A stretch of DNA of 64,000 bases from Segniliparus rugosus ATCC BAA-974. Lineage in GTDB: Bacteria; Actinomycetota; Actinomycetes; Mycobacteriales; Mycobacteriaceae. Of the stretch, positions 17,409 through 27,789 are shown one piece after another. The DNA is taken from assembly GCF_000185725.2 (NCBI RefSeq), contig NZ_KI391953.1, forward strand, positions 62,001 through 126,000, read 5' to 3'. How positions within the stretch are numbered: the first letter of the stretch is position 1; each line of letters opens with the position of its first letter. Under the pieces are notes generated by a model. That model was not told the origin of the DNA. It ran no database searches and saw nothing but the letters and a program-made list of their open reading frames with translations. The translations under genes and the position numbers were made by a program.

Positions 17409-18224
17409 TTAGTTCCTACTGAGGACTTGCTTCGAAAGGGTCGCCGGCACTCCGGCACGGCATTCGACGCCGACGACGAGGACGGTCATCTCCGGAGCGC
17501 CCCCCTGCATCCGCGACGGCGTCGGGATCATCATGAAGATGCCCTCTTTGTCGTCCCGCTTGATCCGGCCAGCCGCCACGAGCTGCTGGTTCGAGGGGAA
17601 TCCGTTCGCCACGAGGCAGTCCGCCCGAGTCGCGTCGTCCGACAGCGGCCCGAGGTCTTTGAAGGAGCCGCCCGAGCTGAGCAGCGCGCTGAAGTCTTTC
17701 CGGTCGATTTTGAAACGTCTGTCGACGATCAAGGCTTCGTTCCGGTCTTTGACCGCCTCTTGCGTCATGGGCGACGGTTTCGCTTGCTGCGCGGGCTGCT
17801 GCGCGCTCTGCTCCGACCGGGGCCATGCGACATAGGTGACCAGCGAGAGCACAGCGGCCGCCGCTGCGACGCTGCCGACGCTCGCGGCGGCGGCCCACCT
17901 GCGACGCTGACCGTCCACAGCTCCGCCCAGCTTCGCCAGCTCGCGGTCCAACCGGCGCGCCACGAATTCCGGCATCGGCTCCGAAGGCGCGCTCACCTGG
18001 TCGAGCCTGCGCAATTGCTCGCACACCATGTCGAGCCCGGCGAGGACCGCCTGTGCGGCAGGATCAACGGCGGCGGCGGCTTTCACCTGGTCGCGCTCCG
18101 TCCCCTCCAGCGCGTCCACGTGCAATAAGGCCAACGTCTCGACGGACAATTGGGAACTTGGGAAACCAGCCTTCCCCATGAGACCATCGCCAAGGTTGTT
18201 CCCCGGCAGATCGCTCGTCGGCAT
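17409..18224 (-). CDS. Membrane anti-sigma factor (Rv3912-like)
   Basis: 271-residue single-pass membrane protein. The cytoplasmic N-terminal domain (residues about 1-105) includes LSVETLALLHVDALEGTERD, a zinc-less anti-sigma-like helix pattern. A membrane segment lies around 110-130 (AAAASVGSVAAAAAVLSLVT), then an extracytoplasmic Gln/Pro-rich linker and a C-terminal domain. AAGAGGTG precedes the ATG. Position directly after sigM matches Rv3912, which is expected to hold SigM at the membrane. The C-terminal domain resembles no enzyme. Confidence 0.78.
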   Translation of the reverse strand: MPTSDLPGNNLGDGLMGKAGFPSSQLSVETLALLHVDALEGTERDQVKAAAAVDPAAQAVLAGLDMVCEQLRRLDQVSAPSEPMPEFVARRLDRELAKLGGAVDGQRRRWAAAASVGSVAAAAAVLSLVTYVAWPRSEQSAQQPAQQAKPSPMTQEAVKDRNEALIVDRRFKIDRKDFSALLSSGGSFKDLGPLSDDATRADCLVANGFPSNQQLVAAGRIKRDDKEGIFMMIPTPSRMQGGAPEMTVLVVGVECRAGVPATLSKQVLSRN

Positions 18225-18367
18225 AGTTCACCTCTTCCTTACCTCTCAGGACCGTGCGGTCCATCAATCCAGCCGGTTCGCCTTCGGACCGGCCACGTCG
18301 GGCATCGCCCTCTTCGCGAGCGCCGCGTCTGGTCGTGGCCGACGGCCTTTCCAAACCTCTCGATGAG

Positions 18368-18976
18368 TTAGACGTTCGCGGAGTCCAATTGGTTCCCTCC
18401 TTTTCTGAGGAATCCAAGCTGCTTCGCAAGTTTGGCCCTCGCCCTGGCGCATCTGCTCTTCACCGTGCCTTGCGGGATGCCGAGCATGCGGGCGACCTCT
18501 TCTATAGAGTAGCCTTCCACATCCACCGCCACCAGCACCACGCGGTGCTCGTACGGCAATGTGGCCAGCGCGTCTCGGACCGCGAGGGCGAGGTCCGCGT
18601 CGCTCGCCGGACGCTGCCGCAGAGCGCTCCGGTCCAGTTCCTCCTCCTCGGGAAGCGGGACGGCGGACACCCTGCTCCGCTGCCTGCGGGCCCGGTCGAG
18701 GCAGGCGTTCACGACGATCCTGTGCAGCCATGTGCTCACCGCCGCGTCGCCTCGGAACGACGGCGCGGCTTGGTGCGCGGAGAGCATCGCGTCCTGGATG
18801 GCCTCGGCGGCCTCTTCCGCGTTGAAGCACGTCCGCAACGCCACCGCCCACATCCGGTTGTAATGCCGCTGGAACAGTTGCGCGAACGCCCGCTTATCCC
18901 CTGCGACGTGCGCTTCGAGGAGCTCTTTGTCGCTCGGCCCCTGGGGGGCCTCCGCATCAGGCTGACTCGACGTCAT
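18368..18976 (-). CDS. sigM: ECF sigma factor SigM
   Basis: 202-residue extracytoplasmic-function sigma factor. Region 2 (about residues 25-95) contains FAQLFQRHYNRMWAVALR and DAMLSAHQAAPSFRGDAAVS; region 4 (about 130-185) carries LPYEHRVVLVAVDVEGYSIEEVA followed by the helix-turn-helix GIPQGTVKSRCARARAKL. Gene order (murJ and pseudokinase, sigM, anti-sigma, trxB, trxC) matches M. tuberculosis Rv3910-Rv3914, which identifies SigM. It begins 32 bp after the pseudokinase gene, so is probably cotranscribed. Confidence 0.9.
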   Translation of the reverse strand: MTSSQPDAEAPQGPSDKELLEAHVAGDKRAFAQLFQRHYNRMWAVALRTCFNAEEAAEAIQDAMLSAHQAAPSFRGDAAVSTWLHRIVVNACLDRARRQRSRVSAVPLPEEEELDRSALRQRPASDADLALAVRDALATLPYEHRVVLVAVDVEGYSIEEVARMLGIPQGTVKSRCARARAKLAKQLGFLRKGGNQLDSANV

Positions 18977-19007
18977 CGTTCGCTCCCAGACCTGGCTCTC
19001 CCCAGCG

Positions 19008-20597
19008 CTACGCCGGTGACCCGCTGAACGACAGCTCGTTGATCCGGCTGCGGTATTGCGAGCCGCTCGGGGAGAGCGACGAGAGCCAGACCAGCACGAC
19101 TGTCGAGGGCTGCGCTTGCGCCGCGTTGCACGTGATGGTCGTGGTCTGCCCGTTGACCTGGCCAGAGCCGATCTTCACGAGGTCGTCGAGTTTTTTCACG
19201 TCGCTCGCCTTCGTGTTCGGCGATTTTGCGGTGTAGATCTCGATCACCGTGCCGTTCGACGGGGAAGAGACCGTCACCTGCTGCAGCTTCACCGCCTTCT
19301 CCAGGGTGACCAGCAGTCCGATGCCCGGCTTGAACACCATCTTGGGCCCGTCGTTGTACAGGTCGGTCTGCCAGAAGGTGCTGGCGCTGCCGTCGATGGC
19401 GTTCTTCGCGTCGCGGGGGTCGTCGAGGCCGGACGGGTCGCCCCGGAAATCCGCCGCCTGCGCTTCGACCGCCTTCACCGCCACCGCCGGCCCGCCCGCC
19501 GAGGCGCTGCTGGTCTGGCCGGGGACGAGGGGACGCCCGCCCTGGCTCGTCCCGTTGACGCTGTTCACCAGGCTGTACACCCCGTAGCTGACCAAAATCA
19601 GGATGGCGACGAGCAGAGCGCCCCCGATGGCCAGCGTCTTGCGCGAACGGCTCTCCGAGCCGAGCAGCCGCTCCCTCAGGGACGGAGCCTCAGCCGGCTG
19701 CGGAGCCTCGGCCTTGAACCCGGCCGGGGCTCCAGCCTTCTCGGGAGCGGGCGCGCGCAGCCCGAGGTCGAGTTGCAGCCCGCCGTTCACCGCCGCAGCG
19801 GGAGGGACCGGATCCTGCGCAGCCGCCTCGGAGTCGTCCTCCTCGGACAACGCCTGCTCAAGCAGGTCGCGGAGCTGCTCCGCGCTCACTTTCGACCCGA
19901 GGGCCGCGTCCGCTGCTTCGGAAACCGAGGCCGGAACCTCTGCGTTGAGCTCGCGGGCGGAAGCCAAGGAGCCCTCCGGCCCCCGTTTGGCCAGCGGCAG
20001 GCCGACCTCAGTGCCTTCGCCGCCCGCGCCCTCCGGCCACTGCCCGGTGAGCAAGGCGTACAACGTCCCGCCCAGGGCGCGCACGTCTTCGGACCGGGTC
20101 TGGGTCGCCGAAACCGAGGGGAAGGCGAGCACCGCCTCGCCGTCGTTGCTGATGCGCACCCGGATCGGATGGTCGAGCCCCAAGAGCGCCCCGTTCTCGT
20201 GCGCGGCGGCGGCGGCGTCCGCCAACGCGGTGAGCGCGTTGGCCGAGCCGAGCGCGGAGGGCCGGCTGAGCGCGACTTCCCGCAGCGGGGCTCCCGCGAC
20301 CCATTCCGTGATCACCACGAGGTCGCCCTGGTCGTTGGTGATGTCGAAAATCCTGGCCAGGCCCGGCGAGGAAAGCTTCGCGAGCACCATCGCGGCCCGC
20401 AACGCCTCGGGCGCTGCGTTCGTCGTGAACGTGAGCGCCACGTGCCGGTTCAGATGCGCGTCCATCGCCTGCCAGAACGTATGCGCGCCCAAGGATCCGC
20501 ACCGGACCAACAACCGGTAACGGCCCCCGAGCACCATTGCTCCAGGGATACGGGTCGGAGGAGCTTGCTCTTGGGACAAGGCTTGCTCTTGGGTCAA
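19008..20597 (-). CDS. Membrane pseudokinase with discoidin-like C-terminal domain
   Basis: About 529 residues. The cytoplasmic N-terminal half is a Ser/Thr-kinase fold lacking key residues: the VAIK Lys is replaced (HVALTFT), the HRD loop reads HPIRVRIS, and no DFG is visible. A membrane segment (TLAIGGALLVAILILVSYGV) leads to an extracytoplasmic domain with a carbohydrate-binding-like pattern (DGSASTFWQTDLYN). In M. tuberculosis this module is fused to MurJ in Rv3910 and binds FhaA when phosphorylated; here it is a separate gene. A TTG start at 20597 has AAGGAG five bases upstream; an ATG at 20615 in the same frame overlaps that site and is less likely. Confidence 0.82.
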   Translation of the reverse strand: MTQEQALSQEQAPPTRIPGAMVLGGRYRLLVRCGSLGAHTFWQAMDAHLNRHVALTFTTNAAPEALRAAMVLAKLSSPGLARIFDITNDQGDLVVITEWVAGAPLREVALSRPSALGSANALTALADAAAAAHENGALLGLDHPIRVRISNDGEAVLAFPSVSATQTRSEDVRALGGTLYALLTGQWPEGAGGEGTEVGLPLAKRGPEGSLASARELNAEVPASVSEAADAALGSKVSAEQLRDLLEQALSEEDDSEAAAQDPVPPAAAVNGGLQLDLGLRAPAPEKAGAPAGFKAEAPQPAEAPSLRERLLGSESRSRKTLAIGGALLVAILILVSYGVYSLVNSVNGTSQGGRPLVPGQTSSASAGGPAVAVKAVEAQAADFRGDPSGLDDPRDAKNAIDGSASTFWQTDLYNDGPKMVFKPGIGLLVTLEKAVKLQQVTVSSPSNGTVIEIYTAKSPNTKASDVKKLDDLVKIGSGQVNGQTTTITCNAAQAQPSTVVLVWLSSLSPSGSQYRSRINELSFSGSPA

Positions 20598-20722
20598 CAG
20601 GACTCCTTGTGGCATACGTGGTCGTTGAGGCTGTCGACTACCTCAATCGTTATCTAGGAACAGTAGCAGAAGCGAACTGGGCGTTCGGCTTCTTGTTTGC
20701 CGGGAAAGCGCGCCTGCGCCGC

Positions 20723-22375
20723 TCAGCCCGCCTTGCGCCGCAGAGCCGAGGCCAGTGTCCGGATCTCGGGCGTCCGCAGCGCCCAAAGCGCGGCGTAGAC
20801 CAGGCCGAGGCCGACCGCCCCGAAGACCGCGAGCACGCCGAGGCCGCCGACGGATCCGCAGGCGGCCTCGAACCGGGAGACCGGGCCGGAGGAGACCGCG
20901 AACCCCGCCGCAACGGCGACGCAGACGCTGACCGAGGCGACGCTCGCGAAGCTCCGGAGGGAGGAGCCGAGGCCGAGCGGGCCGAGCGAACGCCGCAGCA
21001 GCGCGAACCCGATCCCCGCGCCGAACAGGTAGCCCAGGCCGTTGGCCACGCCGAGCAGCTCCTGCACTCGCACCGGATCCTTGCTGATCGCCGGGGCGAG
21101 GTACGAGCCGGCGACTTTGACGGTCGTGATCCCGACGACGATCCATGTCGGCGTCCACGCCTCCTGGCGCGCGTAGAAAACGCGCAGCTGCACGAGGACC
21201 ACGGCGTACGGGAGGATGCCGAACGCCGACCAGCTGAGCACCGCGCCGAGGGTTTCCGCGTGCGCTTGGTCGAATTTGCCGTAGCCGAAGAGGCTGACTC
21301 CGATGAGCGGGCCCGTCGCGCCCATCAGCGCGACGACCGGCACGAGCGCCGCCATGGTGAACCGGTTCGCTCTGCCGAGGTCGGCGACCACTTGCGCGTC
21401 GTCGCCCGCCGCCGCGGCCCTGCTGAGCTGCGGGGTCATCATCGTGATGATGGTCACGCCGAGCACGCCGTACGGGAGCTGGATCAAAAGCCACACGTTC
21501 TGGTAGATCGACGGCCCGCCCTCGTCCACCCTGCCCGCGACTTGCAACGCGACCAAGAGGCCGACCTGGCTGATCACGACGTAGCAGACCATCGCCGCGA
21601 CCGTGCTGCCGAACTGTTTGAGCCGGGAGTCCACCCCCCATTTCGGTCGCAGCCGCACATCCGCCCTGCGCAACGCGGGCAACAGCGTCACGGCTTGTGC
21701 CACCACGCCGATGGTCGCGCCGAGGCCGAGGACCAGGATCTGCGGGACCGTCAGCGCGTTCGGGTCCGCCGATTCGGGCAAAAGGGGGAAGACGAGCAGG
21801 GCCGCGATCACCACGAGGTTGTTCACGACCGGGGCCCAGGCCCCCGGCTGGAAACGGTCCCGTTGGTTGAGCACCGCGTTGCCGAGCGAGAACAATCCGT
21901 AGAAGAACGTCTGCGGCAGGAGCAAGAGGAGCAGCTGCGCGACGAGGCGGCCGGGGACCTTGCCGCCGCCGTGGTCGAGGAACCTCGGCAGAAGCGCGGG
22001 CGCGAGCAAGAAGCTCAGCGCCGTCGCCGCCGCGAGCACCGCCAAGGTCAGCCCGATCATGCGCTGGGTGAACGCCGTCCCGCCGTCCTCGTCGGTCACC
22101 GAGGCGCGCACCAGCACGGGGACGAAGGCTTGGGTGATCACCGCGCCGAGCACCAGCTCCGCGACCATGTTGGGGATCTGGTTGGCGACGTTGAACGCGC
22201 TGGAGACAGCAGGCGTCAGGACCACGAGGACCAGCACCGCCTTCACGAAACCGGTGATCCGCGAGAGCAGCGTCGCGAGCGCGACAAGCCCGCCGGTGGC
22301 GACGGCGCGGCGGGTCGAGTCGTGCGGGGCGGGGCTCTCCTGCTCCGTCTCCGTCTTGTGGGGCTCAGTCTTCAT
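20723..22375 (-). CDS. murJ: Lipid II flippase MurJ (MviN)
   Basis: 550-residue polytopic membrane protein of the MVF/MurJ family with about 14 hydrophobic segments. It flips the peptidoglycan precursor lipid II across the membrane. Family motifs are SRITGFVKAVLV near the N-terminus, NQIPNMVAELVLGAVITQAFVPV and LPYGVLGVTIITMMTPQLSRA. The gene ends before any kinase-like domain, unlike the fused Rv3910. Its start overlaps the end of the DUF6049 gene by 11 bp, so the two are coupled. Confidence 0.9.
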   Translation of the reverse strand: MKTEPHKTETEQESPAPHDSTRRAVATGGLVALATLLSRITGFVKAVLVLVVLTPAVSSAFNVANQIPNMVAELVLGAVITQAFVPVLVRASVTDEDGGTAFTQRMIGLTLAVLAAATALSFLLAPALLPRFLDHGGGKVPGRLVAQLLLLLLPQTFFYGLFSLGNAVLNQRDRFQPGAWAPVVNNLVVIAALLVFPLLPESADPNALTVPQILVLGLGATIGVVAQAVTLLPALRRADVRLRPKWGVDSRLKQFGSTVAAMVCYVVISQVGLLVALQVAGRVDEGGPSIYQNVWLLIQLPYGVLGVTIITMMTPQLSRAAAAGDDAQVVADLGRANRFTMAALVPVVALMGATGPLIGVSLFGYGKFDQAHAETLGAVLSWSAFGILPYAVVLVQLRVFYARQEAWTPTWIVVGITTVKVAGSYLAPAISKDPVRVQELLGVANGLGYLFGAGIGFALLRRSLGPLGLGSSLRSFASVASVSVCVAVAAGFAVSSGPVSRFEAACGSVGGLGVLAVFGAVGLGLVYAALWALRTPEIRTLASALRRKAG

Positions 22376-24674
22376 CAGGCGGCAACGCCCCGTGTCTGCT
22401 CTCGACCATGGCTCGTTCCTTGAAGCCGAGCCCGGCCATCTTCCGGTCGTGCTCGTCGGGCTTGAGCCGCCCGCCCGGACGGCCCTTGCCGGTGAGCCGC
22501 CGCCAGAGCCGCAGCCCCATGAGCGTGAGCAGCAATCCGCCGATCAGCGCGGTGATCACCGCGAGAAGGCCCGTGTAGCGGCCGGACTGCACCGAGACAG
22601 TCACCGGATTGCCCAGCTTCAACCCGCTGATCGTCTGCAGTTCGATCTGCACCGGCGAGAGCTTGGGCGCTTTCACCTTGGCGGGCAGGGACAGCACCCT
22701 GCTGCCGTGCGCGGGCACCGTCTCCGGCGCGATGGCCGACACCTCGACCCCGGACGGGGCCTTCGCGGTGAATTGGACCCGCATGGAGACGGGGAGGCCG
22801 TTGCGGACCACGACCGGCAGGGAGCCCTGTTCCGTGAACAGCGTGTAGGGCTTGCCGGGGTCGACCAGCCGCACCGAGCCGGTCGCGGAGTCGAGCGCCG
22901 CGCGCAGCTCGTCCATCCTGCCCTGCGCGCCCGCAGCGCTCGGACCGCCCGAAAGGACGCGCAGCAGCTGCTCCTCCCATCCCTTCTCATACCGTTCCGA
23001 AGTGATCGGATCGTCCGGTTGGTCCACCACCCCTTCGACCAGCTCGCCGATCACGCCGCGCGCCTGGCCCACGTCGTCGACGAGGCCGCCCGCCAAGGGT
23101 TTCGCCAGCGTTTTCGGCTCGGTGACCTCGATCCCCCGCACCGAAGAAGCGCTAGCGGAGCCCCCGAACGCGCGCGGTCCCGAAGCCGGGTTCCACGAGA
23201 TCGGCTTCGCGATCCCCGCCTGCAGGGCGATGGAGGCCGCGAACACCAGCGCGTCGAGATCCGCCGAACTCGGGCTCCACACGGCGGGGGGCACCAGCAG
23301 CTCCAGCCCGCCCGTCGTGGGGAGCTGCCCTGGGCTCGACGGCTGCAGCGCGGGCCAGAGCACGGCGGCGACCGCGCTCTGGCGCTGGGCGACCGGATCT
23401 CCTGGGGGCGAGCTTGGGCCGGGCCGGTTCCCCAAGTCGCCGAGCAAGGCGCTGATCGCGCTGTCGAAATGCACGCCGGCAATGCCGGGGCCCAGGCTCC
23501 GGCCTTCTTCCGGCCGGTCGGTTGACCTCGGGGTCAGCACGGTGTGGAAGCCTTTGGCCGCGAGCATCTCGATGGTCGTCTTGTCGATCCTCGTGTTCGC
23601 GGCGACCATAAGGTCGCGGACTGAGGCGACGGAAAGAACGTTGTCCACATAATCCTCGGCCTGGTCGAACGCGACTTTCAGCAGCTTCGGATCGCCGATT
23701 TGCGCGAGCGCGGCCAGGTCCGCGTGCGCGAACGGCAGCGCCGTGACGCATTGCCCGACGAGGGCGGAGCGGAGTTTGGCGAGCCAGTCCCTCGCGGCGG
23801 CCGAGCCTTTGCCCAGCACCAGCCCGCCCTGCGGCCCCGGCACGAGATAATCCCCGGTCATCGCGTTGACCGTTCGTAGCAGATCGGGATCGACGGCGAC
23901 GCAGATCGCTTGGCGCAGCGACCGCCTCGTCTGCTCCTCCGCGTGCCGCAGCGCGTCCAACCCCTCGACCAGCACGCCCAGCCTTCCGTCCGGAACCAGC
24001 TCGTTCGCAAGCTCGTCGTCGGTCAGTCGGACGAGTCCGCCCCCTTCCACGGAGCCCGCAGCCCATCGGGGATGGTCGGCGAGCGGCACCACGATGCCGA
24101 GCCGGGTGGGATGGTCGATTTTCGCGGGCTGGGCCGCTTCGCCTTTGGTCGAGGGCAGCCCGAGGACGGGGAGCAGGAACCGCAGGTCGTCCAGCCGCGC
24201 GTGCACTCCAGAATCCGGCGTGCCGTTCACGTTCACCAGCATCGGGTAGACCCCTGGGTTAGGGATCTGCAGCGAATCCCCCTGCCCGCGCAGCGGGAGG
24301 GCGAGATGGAACCGCGCTTTGCCGTGCGCGGGGATCCGATCGGCCACCTGCTGGAACGGCCCCAACGTGTCGTAGGTCTCCTCCGGCTCGGCCAGGCTCA
24401 CGCCGAGCTGCGTCGCGTCGAGCACGGCGGGGGCCCGCTGCAAACGCGCCTCGACCTCAGTGACCGGTCTGTCGCTGAAGTTCTCGATCTCTCCGGACAC
24501 CACCACGGCGTTGTCCGAGCCGCTGGTCACCATATCGAGACTGGCCGGGTCGAGGGAGATGCGCAGAAAGCTGGGCGAACGGTCCCTGGTCTGCGGCTCG
24601 GCGGACGCTGGGAGGACCGTCCAAACCAAGCACAGCAGCACCGCCAAGACTCGGATCAGACCCAGGGATCTCAC
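22365..24674 (-). CDS. Rv3909-like secreted/membrane-anchored protein (DUF6049)
   Basis: 769 residues. The N-terminal signal peptide is [20 protein letters not shown]...ASA. A large extracytoplasmic region follows, opening with a beta-sandwich-like stretch ([19 protein letters not shown]), and a single C-terminal membrane anchor is followed by a charged cytoplasmic tail ([35 protein letters not shown]). Always next to murJ in this order, so a cell-envelope role is inferred. Start overlaps the mutT4 stop (ATGA). Confidence 0.8.
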   Translation of the reverse strand: MRSLGLIRVLAVLLCLVWTVLPASAEPQTRDRSPSFLRISLDPASLDMVTSGSDNAVVVSGEIENFSDRPVTEVEARLQRAPAVLDATQLGVSLAEPEETYDTLGPFQQVADRIPAHGKARFHLALPLRGQGDSLQIPNPGVYPMLVNVNGTPDSGVHARLDDLRFLLPVLGLPSTKGEAAQPAKIDHPTRLGIVVPLADHPRWAAGSVEGGGLVRLTDDELANELVPDGRLGVLVEGLDALRHAEEQTRRSLRQAICVAVDPDLLRTVNAMTGDYLVPGPQGGLVLGKGSAAARDWLAKLRSALVGQCVTALPFAHADLAALAQIGDPKLLKVAFDQAEDYVDNVLSVASVRDLMVAANTRIDKTTIEMLAAKGFHTVLTPRSTDRPEEGRSLGPGIAGVHFDSAISALLGDLGNRPGPSSPPGDPVAQRQSAVAAVLWPALQPSSPGQLPTTGGLELLVPPAVWSPSSADLDALVFAASIALQAGIAKPISWNPASGPRAFGGSASASSVRGIEVTEPKTLAKPLAGGLVDDVGQARGVIGELVEGVVDQPDDPITSERYEKGWEEQLLRVLSGGPSAAGAQGRMDELRAALDSATGSVRLVDPGKPYTLFTEQGSLPVVVRNGLPVSMRVQFTAKAPSGVEVSAIAPETVPAHGSRVLSLPAKVKAPKLSPVQIELQTISGLKLGNPVTVSVQSGRYTGLLAVITALIGGLLLTLMGLRLWRRLTGKGRPGGRLKPDEHDRKMAGLGFKERAMVESRHGALPPDED

Positions 24675-25267
24675 GGATGGGGGCTCCCGTTTTTCGCGAC
24701 GGGCACCCCGTCGCTCGTCGCCCGCATGCCTTCGATCAGGTTGTTCGCGATAGCCGCCAATTTCCGCTCGTCTGCGTAAGAGAGGCGGGTGGAAAGCTCG
24801 GAGAGCGGAACCCAGGCGACTTCGGTGACTTCGACGTCCTCGTCGGAAAGCTCGCCCGACTGGAAGCGCATGAGATAGTGGTGCACGGTCTTGAGCACTC
24901 GCTTCCCCTGCCCGTGCAGCCAGTAGTCGATACTGCCGAGCGAGGCGAGGACGGAGCCGTCGATGCCCGTCTCCTCTTTCACCTCGCGCACCGCGGCCTG
25001 TTCGGCCGTCTCTCCCGGCTCGATATGCCCCTTGGGCATGGACCAGCGCATGCGCCCTGCTTTGTCCAACCTGCCGATGAGCGCGGCGCGGAACTCCTCC
25101 GGCGGCCCGTCCAGGCCCGCGACGACGAGGCCTCCAGCCGAAGTTTCCCGGTCATGACGGCGCGGACGTTGGCTTCGAGGCTTGTGTTTGCGCCGCCGCC
25201 GAGGGCGGCCATCGGGCCGATCGCCGCGCGGCGATTCCTCTGACCCGGAATTGTCTGTGCTTGTCAT
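24671..25267 (-). CDS. mutT4: NUDIX hydrolase (MutT4-like)
   Basis: 198-residue protein. An Arg/Lys-rich N-terminal tail (residues 17-40) precedes a Nudix domain with the full box from Gly80 ([19 protein letters not shown]). It hydrolyses nucleoside diphosphate derivatives; the substrate is not decided by sequence. First gene of the minus-strand block ending at cwlM and divergent from pcnA, the same arrangement as Rv3907c/Rv3908, hence the mutT4 name. The 71-bp space to pcnA must hold both promoters. Confidence 0.85.
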   Translation of the reverse strand: MTSTDNSGSEESPRGDRPDGRPRRRRKHKPRSQRPRRHDRETSAGGLVVAGLDGPPEEFRAALIGRLDKAGRMRWSMPKGHIEPGETAEQAAVREVKEETGIDGSVLASLGSIDYWLHGQGKRVLKTVHHYLMRFQSGELSDEDVEVTEVAWVPLSELSTRLSYADERKLAAIANNLIEGMRATSDGVPVAKNGSPHP

Positions 25268-25338
25268 AGTGGACGATGGTAACTGCCAACACCACTTCCT
25301 ACAGCCGATGTGGCCGCCTTTATGCTCAAGTGGTGGTG

Positions 25339-26793
25339 ATGAAGAGCGTAGACGACCCCGATCCCTCGGCGGAACGCCGGGTGCGGCTGCTCGCTCAGGC
25401 GCACACCGCGCTGCACGCGCACGACGCGCTTTTCGGGGCTTTGGCCGGTCGTTTCGTCGCGGCGGGCCACGCGCTGTACCTCGTCGGCGGGAGCGTGCGC
25501 GACGCGGTCCTCGGCAGGCTGGGCGACGACCTGGACTTCACGACGGACGCGAAGCCGGAGCAGACCCAGAAGCTGCTGCGCGGTTGGGCCGACGAGCTGT
25601 GGGACGTCGGCATCGCCTTCGGGACGGTCGGAGCGGTCAAAGACGGCCACAAGCTCGAGATCACCACATACCGCACCGACTCCTACGACCAGCGCTCGCG
25701 CAATCCGGTCGTGGCGTTCGGCACCGACCTGCGCGGCGATTTGGTCCGCAGGGACTTCCGGATGAACGCCATGGCGGTGTCGTTGACCGAACAGGGCTGC
25801 GGCGAGTTCGTGGACCCACTCGGCGGGCTCGACGACGTGCTCGCCGGAAAGATCGACACTCCGGACAGCCCGGAGATCTCGTTCGGGGACGATCCTTTGC
25901 GGATGCTGCGCGCGGCGCGCTTCGCCGCCCAGCTCGGCTTCACCTGGTCGCCAAGGGTGGTGCTGGCCGTCGAGAAAATGGCGGGCGAGATCCAACGGAT
26001 CACCGCCGAGCGGATCGGGGCGGAGCTGGAGAAGCTTCTCGTCGGGGAACATGCCGTGGAGGGCCTTGAGCACCTGGTGGACAGCGGGCTCGCCGAGTAC
26101 GTCTTGCCCGAGCTGCCCCAATTGCAGCTCGCGGTCGACGCCGCGCACCATCACAAAGACGTGTACCGGCATTCCTTGGCCGTGCTCGGCAATGCGATGG
26201 CGCTCGAGCCCGGCGACCCGGATCCGGTCCTGCGGTGGGCGGCGCTGCTCCACGACATCGGCAAACCCGCCACCCGCCGTTTCGAGCCCGGCGGGGCGGT
26301 GAGCTTCCACCACCACGAGGTGGTCGGCGCGAAGCTCGCCCGCAAACGGCTGCGCGCGTTGACCTTCCCCAAACATTTCGTCGAGGACGTGAGCAAGCTC
26401 GTGTTCTTGCACATGCGCTTCTACGGCTACGGCGACCAGGCTTGGACGGACTCCGCCGTGCGCCGCTACGCCGTGGACGCGGGCGAACTCCTTCCGAAGC
26501 TGCATCTGCTCGTTCGGGCCGATTGCACCACCCGCAACCAGCGCCGATCCCGGCAGCTCGCCTCGGCGTACGACCGTTTCGAGGAGCGGATCGCGAAAAT
26601 CTCCGAGGCCGAGGACCTCGCGAAGGTCCGGCCCGACTTGGACGGCAACGCCATCATGGAGATTCTGGGGATCGGACCGGGGCGGGAGGTCGGCGAAGCC
26701 TGGAAGTACCTCAAGGAGCTCCGCCTCGAGCAAGGCCCGCTCGAGGCGGACGAAGCCGAACGGAAACTGCTCGACTGGTGGTCGAAGCGCTAA
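25339..26793 (+). CDS. pcnA: CCA-adding tRNA nucleotidyltransferase
   Basis: 484-residue enzyme that builds or repairs the 3' CCA of tRNAs. The nucleotidyltransferase motif GGSVRD is at about residues 50-55, with catalytic DLDF (Asp64, Asp66). [10 protein letters not shown] and the nucleotide-selecting region follow. A C-terminal HD-type domain has [11 protein letters not shown] and [10 protein letters not shown] chose ATG 25339 (MKSVDD) over the upstream 25276, as this matches the mycobacterial length (about 480). At least tRNA-Glu and tRNA-Asp nearby lack an encoded CCA and need this enzyme. Confidence 0.92.
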   Translation: MKSVDDPDPSAERRVRLLAQAHTALHAHDALFGALAGRFVAAGHALYLVGGSVRDAVLGRLGDDLDFTTDAKPEQTQKLLRGWADELWDVGIAFGTVGAVKDGHKLEITTYRTDSYDQRSRNPVVAFGTDLRGDLVRRDFRMNAMAVSLTEQGCGEFVDPLGGLDDVLAGKIDTPDSPEISFGDDPLRMLRAARFAAQLGFTWSPRVVLAVEKMAGEIQRITAERIGAELEKLLVGEHAVEGLEHLVDSGLAEYVLPELPQLQLAVDAAHHHKDVYRHSLAVLGNAMALEPGDPDPVLRWAALLHDIGKPATRRFEPGGAVSFHHHEVVGAKLARKRLRALTFPKHFVEDVSKLVFLHMRFYGYGDQAWTDSAVRRYAVDAGELLPKLHLLVRADCTTRNQRRSRQLASAYDRFEERIAKISEAEDLAKVRPDLDGNAIMEILGIGPGREVGEAWKYLKELRLEQGPLEADEAERKLLDWWSKR

Positions 26794-26840
26794 ACCGCTC
26801 CCGAAGGGTGCCGGAGCGGCGGCGATGTCATGATAAGTGG

Positions 26841-27443
26841 GTGTCCCTGCCTTTGTCGACGCAGATCGAGTCGGTCCGCGCCGGTTCCTTGCTCCTCGCG
26901 TCCACCGAACTGCGCGGCGAGGTCTTCCAGCGCACGGTCGTCTACATCCTCGAACACGACGACCGGGGCACGTTCGGATTAGTGGTCAACCGCCCGACGA
27001 AAATACCCGTGTCCTCGGTCGCGGCGGAGTGGGAGGACCTCATCGCCGCGCCGCCCGTCGTCTACAACGGGGGCCCGGTGCGCAAAGACGGCTTGCTCTG
27101 CCTCGGCCTGCCGCGCGAAGACGTGGCGAACAGCGAGGCGGAGAACACGGAAAGCCTTGGCTTCTCCGTGGTCGCCCCCGGCGTCGCGGTGGTCAACTTG
27201 GAGGCGGACGCGAGACTGGCCGCAGCCGCCCTGGAGCGCGTGCGGATTTTCGCCGGTTACTCGGGGTGGGCAGGCGGCCAGCTCGCGAACGAGATCTCCA
27301 GGGGATCCTGGTACATCGCGCAAGGATTGCCGAAGGACGTCTTCATGAGCCCCGATGTGGACCTCTGGGGCCAAGTGGTCCGACGGCACGGCGCGCGCGC
27401 TGGCGTGCTCGCCACGCACCCCATCGACGTGGACGTGAACTGA
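26841..27443 (+). CDS. UPF0301 / YqgE (AlgH) family protein
   Basis: 200-residue cytoplasmic protein, about the length of Rv0038 of M. tuberculosis. Family features are the N-terminal LLLASTEL..EVFQRTVVYILEHDD, GLVVNRPTK, the conserved YNGGPV motif, and RIFAGYSGWAGGQLANEI. The GTG start at 26841 is 47 bp after pcnA; an in-frame TTG follows at 26856. Molecular function is unknown for the family. Its presence beside pcnA and the origin is unlike M. tuberculosis, where the homologue lies about 40 kb from dnaA. Confidence 0.85.
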   Translation: MSLPLSTQIESVRAGSLLLASTELRGEVFQRTVVYILEHDDRGTFGLVVNRPTKIPVSSVAAEWEDLIAAPPVVYNGGPVRKDGLLCLGLPREDVANSEAENTESLGFSVVAPGVAVVNLEADARLAAAALERVRIFAGYSGWAGGQLANEISRGSWYIAQGLPKDVFMSPDVDLWGQVVRRHGARAGVLATHPIDVDVN

Positions 27444-27528
27444 GTCCGAGACCGTCGTCCCAGGTCAAGGCATTGAGTTGGCGTCTGGGCCAAAGATGTC
27501 CTACGATAGATCGGCTCCCAACGGCAAA

Positions 27529-27601
27529 GCCCCTTTCGTTCAGTGGCCTAGGACTCCGCCCTTTCACGGCGGCAACGCGGGTTCGAATCCCGTAGGGGGT
27601 A
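27529..27601 (+). tRNA. tRNA-Glu (anticodon TTC)
   Basis: 73 nt. The acceptor GCCCCTT pairs with AGGGGGT (one G-U). Anticodon loop CTTTCAC sits in a CCGCC/GGCGG stem; T-loop GGTTCGAATCC; discriminator A at 27601. CCA is not encoded. It lies 41 bp upstream of tRNA-Asp, a common actinobacterial pair, and the two probably share a transcript. Confidence 0.95.
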
Positions 27602-27642
27602 CGACATCTGTTAGGATGACAATCCCGCTTGCGGGAACATAT

Positions 27643-27716
27643 GGCCTTGTGGCGCAGTTGGTTAGCGCGCCGCCCTGTCACGGCGGAGGTCGCGGGTTCG
27701 AGTCCCGTCAAGGTCG
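27643..27716 (+). tRNA. tRNA-Asp (anticodon GTC)
   Basis: 74 nt. The acceptor GGCCTTG pairs with CAAGGTC (one G-U); anticodon loop CTGTCAC in a CCGCC/GGCGG stem; T-loop GGTTCGAGTCC; discriminator G at 27716. No encoded CCA. A strong terminator follows 13 bp later. Confidence 0.95.
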
Positions 27717-27728
27717 CAAGTTTTCCCT

Positions 27729-27757
27729 TCTCTGGAGTTCGCTCCAGAGAATTTTTT
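27729..27757 (+). terminator. Intrinsic terminator after the tRNA pair
   Basis: A perfect 9-bp stem TCTCTGGAG (27729-27737) / CTCCAGAGA (27742-27750) closed by a UUCG-type tetraloop is followed by A and six T. It ends transcription of the tRNAs and separates them from the convergent dciA gene. Confidence 0.88.
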
Positions 27758-27789
27758 CGCAATCGCCGGAATTCCCGAAACCGAGAGCG

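Noticed and set aside
20537-22423. 628-codon plus-strand frame opposite murJ
   Set aside because: Arg/Glu/His-rich antisense product with no family; murJ is certain on the other strand.
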